27,136 nt of DNA from CAZBSE01 sp964561115 (GTDB lineage: Bacteria > Actinomycetota > Humimicrobiia > Humimicrobiales > Humimicrobiaceae). A program made the position numbers and the translations under genes. The stretch covers positions 1-27,136 of the forward strand of contig CAZLOE010000014.1 in assembly GCA_964561115.1 (NCBI GenBank). Reading direction: 5' to 3'. Shown here piece by piece: positions 1 through 7,804 of this stretch (position 1 is its first letter; the number at the start of each line of letters is the position of its first letter). Under the pieces are notes generated by a model. That model saw only the letters and a list, made by a program, of their open reading frames with translations, was not told the DNA's origin and ran no database searches.

Positions 1-322
1 CACCCTCTCAGGCCGGCTACCCATCATAGCCTTGGTAAGCCATTACCTTACCAACAAGCTAATAGGACGCAAGCTCATCTTGGAGCGGAGGCCTTGCGGC
101 TACCTTTTTTATATTAATCATACGAAAAATATAAAATATTCAGTATTAGCATTCCTTTCGGAAGGTTATTCTGATCTCCAAGGTAGATTACTTACGCGTT
201 ACTCACCCGTTCGCCACTCACTTTGCAAGAGTGTTGCCACTCCTGCATCGTTCGTTAGACTTGCATGTGTTAAGCACACCGTTAGCGTTAATCCTGAGCC
301 AGGATCAAACTCTCAATAAAAA
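1..322 (-). rRNA. rrs: 16S ribosomal RNA, 5' part (runs off the window)
   Basis: The complement of positions 294-313 is the near-universal 16S start motif (AGAGTTTGATCCTGGCTCAG). It is followed by the conserved stretches for 'ACACATGCAAGTC' near 265, 'GGCGAACGGGTGAGTAACGCG' near 195-215 and 'GGGTAGCCGGCCTGAGAGGGTG' at 1-22. These fix strand and identity. Only about the first 320 bases are present; the gene continues beyond the left edge. The mature 5' end is set by position relative to the start motif and may be off by several bases. The usual 'GGCGGCGTGC' segment reads 'AACGGTGTGC' here, a departure from the common bacterial form. The gene follows recA in the same direction and has its own leader with two promoter-like sites and boxA. 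Confidence 0.97.
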
Positions 323-363
323 CTAACATTTTAACGAAATTTGTAAAGAAACCTACACTATTT

Positions 364-378
364 AGTTCTCAAAGAACA
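364..378 (-). promoter_or_regulatory. rRNA leader boxA antitermination element
   Basis: The minus strand reads TGTTCTTTGAGAACT about 45 bases before the 16S 5' end. This matches the boxA form (TGYTCTTTGANAA) found in bacterial rRNA leaders, where NusB/NusE load the antitermination complex. The core is also an inverted repeat, GTTCT-CAA-AGAAC. Assignment rests on sequence and position; boxB is not apparent. Confidence 0.75.
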
Positions 379-394
379 CAAAATAACCTGCAGA

Positions 395-423
395 AAAATA
401 CCACACTAATTTCTAATTGTCAA
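395..423 (-). promoter_or_regulatory. Probable rRNA promoter P2
   Basis: The minus strand carries a perfect -35 hexamer TTGACA (423-418), a 17-base spacer ending in TGG, and TATTTT (400-395) as the -10 site. It lies just upstream of boxA and fits the promoter-proximal member of a tandem rRNA pair. The weak -10 is partly offset by the TGn extension. Called from sequence only. Confidence 0.6.
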
Positions 424-487
424 TAAAAATAAATAGAAGCTTTATGTTGAATTAAACTGCAAGTATATCTCTTATATAGCGTAGTAG

Positions 488-515
488 ATTATAGCATTAA
501 GACAGTATAAGTCAA
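488..515 (-). promoter_or_regulatory. Probable rRNA promoter P1
   Basis: The minus strand has TTGACT (515-510), a 16-base spacer ending in TGC, and a perfect TATAAT (493-488). This is an extended -10 sigma-A/sigma-70 type promoter. With the site at 395-423 it forms a tandem arrangement typical of rRNA operons. It lies about 47 bases after the recA stop codon, so rRNA transcription need not depend on the recA transcript. Confidence 0.65.
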
Positions 516-561
516 TAGTACCATTACCTGAATGCACACCTTTTTCTGTTTCAAAAAACCT

Positions 562-1602
562 TTATTTTTCTTCTTTTTTGTCAACTTTTTTCTCTTCTTT
601 TTTATCTTTTTTAGGTTTATCAAGATCGAGCATTTTTTTAACTTTTTCTTCGACTTCTTCCATCACTTTTTCATTCTGCATTAGGAACATCTTTGCATTT
701 TCCCTTCCCTGCCCAATACGCTCATCTTTATATGAGTACCATGATCCGCTTTTTTCTATTACTCCCATCTCAACGCCAACGTCCAGTATGCTTCCTTCCC
801 TGGATATACCCCTTCCATACATTATGTCAAACTCGGCACTTTTAAAAGGAGGGGCTACCTTGTTCTTTACCACTCTTGCTCTGACCCTGTTTCCAATATT
901 GTCTGTGCCACTTTTTATACTGTCAATTCTTCTTATATCGATTCTGACTGATGAGTAAAATTTCAAAGCTCTGCCTCCAGGTGTCACTTCTGGATTACCG
1001 AACATAACACCTATCTTTTCTCTCAGCTGGTTGATAAAGACTACCGAAGTCTTAGTCTTGCTCACCACCCCGGTTATTTTTCTTAAGGCCTGAGACATCA
1101 ATCTTGCCTGAAGCCCGACATGGCTGTCTCCCATTTCTCCTTCAAGTTCAGCTTTCGGCACCAGAGCTGCTACAGAGTCTATGACTATCACATCCAATGC
1201 TCCGCTCTTGAGGAGGATTTCACATATTTCCAGCGCCTGCTCGCCGTTATCCGGCTGCGAGAGCAGCAGTTCTTCTATATTGACCCCTAAATTTCTGGAA
1301 TAATTGGGATCCAGTGCATGTTCTGCATCTATAAACGCAGCTACACCTCCGTTCTTTTGAGCATTGGCTATTATATGCAGGGCAAGCGTGGTCTTCCCTG
1401 AAGCTTCTGGTCCAAATATTTCAGTGACTCTACCTCGGGGTATGCCTCCTATCCCAAGCGCTATATCAAGTTCCAAAGAGCTGGTAGATATAAAACCTAT
1501 GTCCCTTATTGAACCTTTTTCTCCCAGTTTCATTATGGCCCCACCGCCGTACTGCCTTTCTATCTGAGACACTGTTTCTTCAATTACTTTTTCCCTATCC
1601 AT
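562..1602 (-). CDS. recA: Recombinase RecA
   Basis: RecA forms ATP-dependent filaments on single-stranded DNA, drives homologous strand exchange and stimulates LexA-type self-cleavage. The Walker A motif GPEASGKTT is at about residues 64-72. 'VIVIDSVAAL' (Walker B region) and the L1/L2 region with 'FINQLREKIG' follow in the usual order. I chose the ATG at 1602 (MDREK..., 346 residues) because GGAGG lies 7 bases upstream; a TTG seven codons further up would place that ribosome-binding site inside the gene. The C-terminal tail is very rich in Lys and Glu. It follows thpR after 135 bases and has its own possible promoter. No LexA-type GAAC-N4-GTTC operator was found upstream. No convincing terminator separates it from the rRNA leader. 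Confidence 0.98.
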   Translation of the reverse strand: MDREKVIEETVSQIERQYGGGAIMKLGEKGSIRDIGFISTSSLELDIALGIGGIPRGRVTEIFGPEASGKTTLALHIIANAQKNGGVAAFIDAEHALDPNYSRNLGVNIEELLLSQPDNGEQALEICEILLKSGALDVIVIDSVAALVPKAELEGEMGDSHVGLQARLMSQALRKITGVVSKTKTSVVFINQLREKIGVMFGNPEVTPGGRALKFYSSVRIDIRRIDSIKSGTDNIGNRVRARVVKNKVAPPFKSAEFDIMYGRGISREGSILDVGVEMGVIEKSGSWYSYKDERIGQGRENAKMFLMQNEKVMEEVEEKVKKMLDLDKPKKDKKEEKKVDKKEEK

Positions 1603-1642
1603 ATTTAATCCTCCAATAAACAAGACTGCTATAAAAAATTAT

Positions 1643-1671
1643 ATAATAAAATAATAATATTTTTTGTGCAA
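1643..1671 (-). promoter_or_regulatory. Possible recA promoter
   Basis: The minus strand has TTGCAC (1671-1666), a 17-base spacer and TATTAT (1648-1643), about 40 bases before the recA ATG. The -35 match is poor (TTG only) and the region is very AT-rich, so chance matches are likely. The 135-base gap between thpR and recA, wide for this compact window, supports some regulatory content. Confidence 0.35.
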
Positions 1672-1737
1672 TTGACCATAAGCTAATTTTATCATATTAA
1701 AAATATTTTTAAATAGCAAATTAACTATTTATCATTT

Positions 1738-2316
1738 TTATTTCAGATTAAATCTACCTATCACGCAGTATTCTGCTCCCTGAGACCTGAGCTTACTTTC
1801 AAAAAGTGTGATGCCATTGCAATCCAGCCACCCGTTAGGACCTGCCGGATTGCCGCCGGTAAATTTTTCTATACTCCTTTTATCCCTTATCCTGGCAATG
1901 GTTATATGAGGGATAAACTTTCTACTTTCTTTCCTTATTTTAATCTTACTGAGATTATTGTCCAATAGATTATAGATCTCAGATATCTGAGTATCTCCAT
2001 CACCTATTTCCATAAAAACTACCCTGGCCCTTCTTAAACTGGGAAATGCACTTACCCTCCCAGTCATCCTATATCTAAATTTTTTTAAAGAGTCCGCTGT
2101 CATTTTTACCGCATTTCCTATCTTCTGTATCTTACTTATATCAGTATTGCCCAGAAATCTTAAAGTGACATGAATATTAGAGGCCGGCACTACCCTTATG
2201 CCCCTATCCTTATCAAATAAATCAGCTGTAAAATTGTATATCTGATTTTTTACCTTCTCCGGGATATCTATGGCTATAAATAATCTTTTTTCTAGATTAT
2301 TTTTATCTTCTTTCAT
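1738..2316 (-). CDS. thpR: RNA 2',3'-cyclic phosphodiesterase (LigT/ThpR, 2H family)
   Basis: This is a 192-residue protein of the 2H phosphoesterase family, which hydrolyses 2',3'-cyclic phosphate ends of RNA in vitro; the cellular role is not settled. Both signature HxTx motifs are present: HVTL (about residue 49, 'NIHVTLRFLG') and HITI (about residue 137, 'FIPHITIARI'). Length is normal. Its ATG follows the cinA stop codon with no gap (TAAATG), which implies translational coupling. The cinA-thpR-recA order is common in Gram-positive-type bacteria. Confidence 0.93.
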   Translation of the reverse strand: MKEDKNNLEKRLFIAIDIPEKVKNQIYNFTADLFDKDRGIRVVPASNIHVTLRFLGNTDISKIQKIGNAVKMTADSLKKFRYRMTGRVSAFPSLRRARVVFMEIGDGDTQISEIYNLLDNNLSKIKIRKESRKFIPHITIARIRDKRSIEKFTGGNPAGPNGWLDCNGITLFESKLRSQGAEYCVIGRFNLK

Positions 2317-3612
2317 TTAAGCCTGTTTACCCTTACCTTTTCTATTACTTATAGCTGTTCTAATTTCATTTAATACAAATTGGGTGGTTCTGAACTTTAT
2401 TTCCTGCCTGCTACCTAAAAATCTCTTTTTAAAGACTTTCTCATAATCATCAGGACCCAGCACACAGCAGTATACCAGTCCCAGTTTCCTGTCTTCAGCT
2501 TCCGGCCCTGCAAAACCGGTCACACTTATAGCATAATCCGATTTAAAGATCTCTTTTGCCTTCCTTGCCATATTAATGCATATCACCCTGCTTACTGCTC
2601 CCTGCTTTTTTAGAACATCTTTATCTATGTCAAGCAGCTTGATTTTGGAGTAATCCGAATATGACACTATACCTCCTAAAAAAAACTTTGAACTTCCTGG
2701 AGTATCGGTGATGATGCTGCTTATAAGCCCGCCTGTTATCGACTCGGCAGTACAGACAGTCAGGCTGTCACCCATTTTCGCGATAGCCTCCTTCAGGTTT
2801 TCCGAGATCAAGGTATTGTCTTTTCCATAAAAATAGTTACCTAATTTAACGCAGATCTCATCTTCTACTATTTTTAGTTTTTTATCAGCTTCCCTGCTGT
2901 CTGCTGATTTTGCCACTATTATTATTTTTATTAGACCTGGATCGGCAGTTATACCTATTTTAACACCGATTTTCTCCGCCTTACTCACAACATTTTTTAT
3001 CTTTTCCTCTATTTCTGTTTCACTGATATCGGTAGTCAGAAGAGTTGTTTTTCGCAATTTCAGTCTATCGGTCTCTATATGTCTCTTTTTTATGATGTTT
3101 TTAAGGAAGGGTATGACATCACAGTCAAACATGCTCCTAACTTCTTTGGGGACCCCCGGAAGGCAAAATATTATCTTCCCGTCATTCATCTGTATTCCAA
3201 ATCCCGAAGCGCTGCCTACTCTTGGTTTTATGGGAAAGAAATTTTCAGGAATAAATGATTGGCGCAGCAGTCTCTGGTGTATTTTTTTATTTTTTGTTCT
3301 TTTAATAAATTTAAGACTGCTTTGGTCAAGACTTTTATTTCTTATCAATTTAAGGTTTAAAACTGAAGCTACTGCTTCCCTAGTAATATCATCATCTGTA
3401 GGCCCCAGCCCACCGCTTATTATTATAAGATCACTGTTTTCCAGGCTCTGTTTTAATACTTTTGATATATCATCAGTCTTGTCGCCGACAGTAAACATAA
3501 ACCTGCACTCTATTCCCAGGTCAGTCATTCTCTCTGCTATATACTTGGAATTTCTATTTAATATCAGACCAAGATTTAATTCAGTTCCTATACTTATTAT
3601 TGAACAATTCAT
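2317..3612 (-). CDS. cinA: CinA-like protein: molybdopterin-binding-like domain plus NMN amidohydrolase domain
   Basis: The protein has 431 residues in the standard two-domain layout. The N-terminal MoaB/MogA-like domain carries 'IISIGTEL' at the start and 'IIISGGLGPTDDD' near residue 63-75. The C-terminal PncC/CinA domain carries 'CTAESITGGLISSII' near 288, 'GGIVSYSDYSK' and 'VTGFAGP'. In studied members the C-terminal part deamidates NMN in pyridine nucleotide salvage, and the N-terminal part acts as an ADP-ribose pyrophosphatase. The name recalls competence induction in streptococci, where it is co-transcribed with recA. It sits between ftsK and thpR; pgsA, often found here, is absent. No good ribosome-binding site is seen before the ATG. 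Confidence 0.95.
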   Translation of the reverse strand: MNCSIISIGTELNLGLILNRNSKYIAERMTDLGIECRFMFTVGDKTDDISKVLKQSLENSDLIIISGGLGPTDDDITREAVASVLNLKLIRNKSLDQSSLKFIKRTKNKKIHQRLLRQSFIPENFFPIKPRVGSASGFGIQMNDGKIIFCLPGVPKEVRSMFDCDVIPFLKNIIKKRHIETDRLKLRKTTLLTTDISETEIEEKIKNVVSKAEKIGVKIGITADPGLIKIIIVAKSADSREADKKLKIVEDEICVKLGNYFYGKDNTLISENLKEAIAKMGDSLTVCTAESITGGLISSIITDTPGSSKFFLGGIVSYSDYSKIKLLDIDKDVLKKQGAVSRVICINMARKAKEIFKSDYAISVTGFAGPEAEDRKLGLVYCCVLGPDDYEKVFKKRFLGSRQEIKFRTTQFVLNEIRTAISNRKGKGKQA

Positions 3613-3626
3613 ATCGGGGAAAAATA

Positions 3627-5900
3627 TTAATCTTCTTTTTCTTCTAAAATTTTTAACAGATCAGCTTTGGATATCAGCACTTCTCTCGGTTTACTGCCGT
3701 CATAACTGCTTACCAGATCTCTGCTCTCCATTTGATCAATGATCCTTGCCGCTCTTGAGTATCCGACCCTCAGCCTTCTCTGAAGCAGCGATGCTGATGC
3801 ATGTCCGAAATCTACCACTACCCTCAAGGCTTCATAAAACAACTCATCTTCTTCAAGTAAATCCTTATCCTTATCGCTTATTCTTTTTGAGATCTCAAAA
3901 CTATACTCAGGCTGGCCGATATTTCTTATATACCCGGTGATCATCTCAGTCTCTTTCGATGTCACAAAAGCTCCCTGAACCCTTTCAGGCCTGTTTAGAT
4001 AATACGGCAAATACAGCATATCTCCTCTTCCTACCAGTTTTTCTGCTCCGCCACAATCCAAAATTACTCTGGAATCAACATTAGAAGAAACCATAAATGC
4101 TATCCTTGAGGGTATATTTGCTTTGATCAAACCCGTTATTATATTAACCGAAGGTCTCTGGGTTGATATTATAAGATGTATTCCCACTGCCCTTCCCATC
4201 TGAGCTATCCTGCAGATACTGTCCTCTACCTCTGAAGCTGCCACCATCATCAGATCAGCCAGCTCATCTATGAAAACCAGGACATATGGCATAGGCTTAA
4301 AATCTTCTTCCTCATTAGAATTTCTCTTTGCCTCAATATTATACCTTTCCAGAGATTTAAAATTCCTGTCGACCAATATCTTAAACCTCTTCTCCATCTC
4401 CTCTACCACCCATGCAAGTGCTGAGGAAGCCTTTTTGGGATTGATTATGACCGGACAGAGTAAATGCGGTATCCCATTATAGATACTCAGTTCCACCATC
4501 TTGGGATCTATCATTATAAATCTGGTCTCATCAGGTCTTACCTTCATAAGAAGAGAACTTATAATACTATTAAGACAGGAACTTTTACCTGAATTGGTGG
4601 CTCCGGCAATCAGGATATGAGGCATCTTTGATACGTCCATATAAATGATTTTTCCCGAAAGATTTTTTCCCAGCGGGACATTCAATAAATTATCAGTCAG
4701 GTTCCTATCTTCATCGGAATAAATATCCCCCAGAGTTACGATTCTTCTTATACTGTTTGGTACTTCAATACCTATTGCAGATCTTCCTGGTATGGGAGTA
4801 AGAATCCTTAGATCAGGCGAGCCCATGGCAACACAAAAGTCATCTTCAAGGCTGAGAAGCCTCTGTACTTTTACTCCCGGTGAAAGTTTCAACTCATAAA
4901 GAGTGACAGTAGGCCCGCTTACCACCCTGTCTATATTAACATCTAATTTAAAATCATTAAATAACCTGTTAAGAGTATAAACTCTTTCCTTGACACTTTT
5001 TTTGTGAAGTTTTGAAGGCAGATTTCTGGATTTTTTTAATAAATTCAGAGGAGGCAGCCTATAATTTTCTCCAATATCAACGCCTTTTGTCAGAGGCATT
5101 CTTAACTGACTGTGATCGGTAACCGGTATACCGGTCTTTTCCATATCTTTATCCTTTGTCTCAATCTGTTCAAGTATCCTATCAATATCTTCCATCACTT
5201 CAGCTTCTTTGGTATCAATTTTTTGATGCTTTCCATAAATCTTCTGTACCTCTACTTCTTTTTTCCCCAATGCTTCATATTCATCGCCGGTTTTTTTCTC
5301 TCCAACTAAATCAATCCTGGGTCTAATCCTGAAGTCTTTAATCAGATGTATTAGCTTTCTTCCAATATCAATCAATGATATTTTGGTGATTATTAAAATA
5401 GACACTATTATTAATACACTCAATATTATTAGTGCACCTACACCGCTCAAAAGCTTTGACAGGCCATAATAAATCCCTGCTCCTGTAATTCCTCCTCTTG
5501 CTTTTACTAGAACCCCGTCAAAGATATTTGTATAGTTAAAGTCATTGCTTATAATCCCAAGTATAGAGAAAAACAGCATAAAAAACCCCCATCCAAAACT
5601 TGAGGGCAGAAGTCTTATTCTCCTCAGAAAGAAGCTGAAACCCCATATTAGAAGTATAAAGGGAATTAAAAACCTTCCCACTCCAAAGGCAAAAGACAAA
5701 AAGTTATTTATGTATATATTTACAAAACCGGATCCTGAAAAACCATAGACGCTGATAAACAAAAGTACCGAAATAGTCATTATTATAATCCCGTAAATTT
5801 CAGCCCTTCTCTTAACATATCTTTTTTTATTTCCGGAATATCCTATGTTTGAGCTATTCTTCTTGATTGTTTTTTTTCGGCTGTATTTTCTTCTTGCCAT
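3627..5900 (-). CDS. ftsK: DNA translocase FtsK/SpoIIIE
   Basis: This is the membrane-anchored, ATP-driven DNA pump that clears and aligns chromosome termini at the division septum. The 757-residue protein starts with a Lys/Arg-rich cytoplasmic segment. About four hydrophobic helices follow (roughly residues 35-55, 68-92, 100-120, 150-174), then a charged linker of about 100 residues. The motor domain has Walker A GATNSGKS at 433-440 and Walker B 'VLVFIDELADL' at about 540-550. The C-terminal winged-helix gamma domain (about 690-757, 'GHASASLLQRRLRVGYSRAARIID') reads KOPS/SRS-type sequences. The compact linker and length resemble SpoIIIE/short FtsK rather than the long enterobacterial form. 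It sits 68 bases after dapA and 14 before cinA. Confidence 0.97.
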   Translation of the reverse strand: MARRKYSRKKTIKKNSSNIGYSGNKKRYVKRRAEIYGIIIMTISVLLFISVYGFSGSGFVNIYINNFLSFAFGVGRFLIPFILLIWGFSFFLRRIRLLPSSFGWGFFMLFFSILGIISNDFNYTNIFDGVLVKARGGITGAGIYYGLSKLLSGVGALIILSVLIIVSILIITKISLIDIGRKLIHLIKDFRIRPRIDLVGEKKTGDEYEALGKKEVEVQKIYGKHQKIDTKEAEVMEDIDRILEQIETKDKDMEKTGIPVTDHSQLRMPLTKGVDIGENYRLPPLNLLKKSRNLPSKLHKKSVKERVYTLNRLFNDFKLDVNIDRVVSGPTVTLYELKLSPGVKVQRLLSLEDDFCVAMGSPDLRILTPIPGRSAIGIEVPNSIRRIVTLGDIYSDEDRNLTDNLLNVPLGKNLSGKIIYMDVSKMPHILIAGATNSGKSSCLNSIISSLLMKVRPDETRFIMIDPKMVELSIYNGIPHLLCPVIINPKKASSALAWVVEEMEKRFKILVDRNFKSLERYNIEAKRNSNEEEDFKPMPYVLVFIDELADLMMVAASEVEDSICRIAQMGRAVGIHLIISTQRPSVNIITGLIKANIPSRIAFMVSSNVDSRVILDCGGAEKLVGRGDMLYLPYYLNRPERVQGAFVTSKETEMITGYIRNIGQPEYSFEISKRISDKDKDLLEEDELFYEALRVVVDFGHASASLLQRRLRVGYSRAARIIDQMESRDLVSSYDGSKPREVLISKADLLKILEEKED

Positions 5901-5968
5901 TTTTATTTACCGTCTCTAAAGCAGATTCCTTTCGGAACTTTTACCCTTTTATAAACCTTCGTTTTCTT

Positions 5969-6853
5969 CTATTCTATCAATTTATGTCTTTTTAAAATCT
6001 CCTTAAAAGAAGCAAGTTTATCATCTTCCATTGGGCACAGCGGAAGCCTGCAGGGACCTACATCTAACCCCATTAAATTTAATGCCTTCTTAATAGGTAT
6101 CGGATTTGTTGATAAAAAGATACCGTAAAATATATCCAAAAAATCCCGGTGTATCCTTTCCGCATTCATAAAATCTCCTGCCTTAAAACTATCTATCATC
6201 TCTTTTATTTCACTGCCTATAATATGAGAAGCGACACTTATAACCCCATATCCTCCCATCGATAGTATGGGAAGCGTATCACCATCATTTCCGCTGTATA
6301 TGATGAAATCATCATCCGTATCTCTGATTATTTCCGCAATCTGCTTCATATTACTGCTGGCCTCTTTTACTCCGCAGATATTATCTATTTTTGACAGTTC
6401 CACACAGGTTTTGGATTCCATATTAGAAGATGTTCTTGATGGCACGTTATATAATATTACAGGGATTTCTACCTCACCTGCAATTTTTTCAAAATGCTTA
6501 AAAATACCCAGCTGCGAGGGTTTGTTATAATATGGTACGGTAAGCAGAATGCAGTCAACTCCTATTCTTTCCGCTTCTTTAGATAATTCTAAAGAATGCG
6601 CGGTATCATTTGAGCCCGTTCCGGCAACGATTTTAACCTTTTTTCCGAAATTAGCCTTGGCAAATTTGAAGAGTTCTATCTTCTCATTATCATCAAGGGT
6701 CGCGCATTCTCCTGTGGAACCTGACAGTAAAATCCCGTCACTTCCCTTATCTATTATATGATCCATTAACTTACTGCATGAATCAAGATTTACCTTATTT
6801 TCTTTATCAAACGGCGTTACCATTGCAGTTATTAATTCACCTAAATTTATCAT
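5969..6853 (-). CDS. dapA: 4-hydroxy-tetrahydrodipicolinate synthase
   Basis: DapA condenses pyruvate with aspartate semialdehyde in the lysine/diaminopimelate pathway. The length of 294 residues is typical. The catalytic Schiff-base lysine is K163 in 'GVKEASS'; Y135 in 'LYNVPSRTSSN' and R140 match the catalytic tyrosine and the carboxylate-binding arginine. 'SGSTGE' at 44-49 is the pyruvate-binding motif. The start is supported by GGGAGG a few bases before the ATG. It lies downstream of dapB, separated by 153 bases that contain a candidate small ORF. No lysine riboswitch or T-box is recognisable in that gap. Confidence 0.97.
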   Translation of the reverse strand: MINLGELITAMVTPFDKENKVNLDSCSKLMDHIIDKGSDGILLSGSTGECATLDDNEKIELFKFAKANFGKKVKIVAGTGSNDTAHSLELSKEAERIGVDCILLTVPYYNKPSQLGIFKHFEKIAGEVEIPVILYNVPSRTSSNMESKTCVELSKIDNICGVKEASSNMKQIAEIIRDTDDDFIIYSGNDGDTLPILSMGGYGVISVASHIIGSEIKEMIDSFKAGDFMNAERIHRDFLDIFYGIFLSTNPIPIKKALNLMGLDVGPCRLPLCPMEDDKLASFKEILKRHKLIE

Positions 6854-6899
6854 ACAAACCTCCCGAAACGTAAGATTGCAAATACCATGTTTCTGCTTA

Positions 6900-7007
6900 T
6901 TAAATCCTTACTTTACCACTTATAAAATACAACATCTGCTGCAGCAAAACAACTGCCAAAAACATACCGGTATTACCTTCAAGGCTAATTCCTAAAAACG
7001 GAACCAT
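6900..7007 (-). CDS. Candidate 35-residue hydrophobic protein, coupled to dapB
   Basis: An ATG at 7007-7005 overlaps the dapB stop codon in a TAATG arrangement and opens a 35-codon frame ending in TAA at 6902-6900. The peptide starts MVPFLGISLEGN. It then has a hydrophobic stretch of about 16 residues (GMFLAVVLLQQMLYFI) that could be a single membrane segment, and ends with basic residues (SGKVRI). There is no strong ribosome-binding site, so translation would rely on coupling to dapB termination. I do not recognise the family. It may be a genuine small membrane protein, a leader peptide for dapA, or a chance frame; no codon-level evidence separates these. Confidence 0.3.
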   Translation of the reverse strand: MVPFLGISLEGNTGMFLAVVLLQQMLYFISGKVRI

Positions 7008-7804
7008 TAGATTTTTATTAACTTTTCCAGTCCATATGTATAACTGGGAATCTTATCTATATTTCTTATGGCAAGAATTACACCGGGATAAAAAGATGTT
7101 CTGTCCAGACTGTCATGTCTTATTGAAAGAGTCTGCCCCCTTGTACCGAAAATGACATTCTGGTGTGCCAGCAGTCCCTGCATTCTCACGCTGTGAATAT
7201 GGATTCCGTCTATAAAACATCCCCTGGAGCATTCCAGGTTTTCTTTTTCACCCTCTTCCAGTCTTTTTTTCTTATAATTTTTACCAAGGCTAATCTGCTC
7301 TGCAGTAAGTATGGAGGTACCGGAAGGGGCATCTTTCTTTTTATCATGATGCAATTCAATTATTTCGCAGCTGTCAAAATATTTTGCTATTATCTTTGAT
7401 ACGGCAATCATAATCACAGCTCCGATTGAAAAATTGGGAACAATAAGAGTTTTACTTTTTGATTTTAATGCTTTTTTTTCGATACCCGCAAGATCCTCTT
7501 TTGAAATCCCGGTCGTTCCTACTATTATATTTATATCGTTATCGATAGCCCAGTGGATGGTCTTTTTTGCTGCATCAGCATTGGTAAAATCAATAACAAT
7601 ATCAGGTTTTACTCTTTCAACCTCTTGATAAGAATTTAAGATCTTATGACCTGTTTTTTCACCGGTTAAAAATCTCCCTATGTCCATACCTACATTTTTA
7701 ATATCAAATCCACCCACCAGATCTATATCTTTTTCCTTTATCAGCTCTCTGGAAATAGATTCTCCAATTTTCCCGCATATTCCGAAAATGACTATTTTTT
7801 TCAT
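7007..7804 (-). CDS. dapB: 4-hydroxy-tetrahydrodipicolinate reductase
   Basis: DapB performs the NAD(P)H-dependent reduction that follows DapA in lysine/diaminopimelate synthesis. The 265-residue protein has a Rossmann nucleotide-binding turn (residues 8-13, 'GICGKIG', where GAxGRMG is more usual), 'GTTGIS' at 96-101, and the signature 'ELHHDKKKDAPSGTS' at about 150-164 with the catalytic histidine pair and lysine. Its ATG overlaps the stop of the M16 peptidase gene (ATGA), so the two are probably translationally coupled. A candidate small ORF overlaps its own stop codon. Confidence 0.96.
   Translation of the reverse strand: MKKIVIFGICGKIGESISRELIKEKDIDLVGGFDIKNVGMDIGRFLTGEKTGHKILNSYQEVERVKPDIVIDFTNADAAKKTIHWAIDNDINIIVGTTGISKEDLAGIEKKALKSKSKTLIVPNFSIGAVIMIAVSKIIAKYFDSCEIIELHHDKKKDAPSGTSILTAEQISLGKNYKKKRLEEGEKENLECSRGCFIDGIHIHSVRMQGLLAHQNVIFGTRGQTLSIRHDSLDRTSFYPGVILAIRNIDKIPSYTYGLEKLIKI

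Noticed and set aside
32..319. Plus-strand open frame of 95 codons at the left edge
   Set aside because: It lies wholly within the complement of the 16S rRNA gene; no protein family is recognisable.
1684..1735. Terminator after thpR (AAATAG/CTATTT stem)
   Set aside because: The stem is all A/T but one pair and is followed by A-rich sequence before the T run, so it would be a weak hairpin.
1603..1737. LexA/SOS operator upstream of recA
   Set aside because: No GAAC-N4-GTTC or CTGT-N8-ACAG site was found. The AT-rich partial palindromes present are expected by chance.
5901..5968. Hairpin TTCC-GAAA-GGAA between dapA and ftsK
   Set aside because: A four-pair stem with a GAAA loop but no following T run; too short to call a terminator or a structured RNA.
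6854..7006. Lysine riboswitch or T-box upstream of dapA
   Set aside because: The gap is only 153 bases and lacks the conserved lysine-riboswitch core, the T-box GGTGG-type motif and a terminator hairpin.
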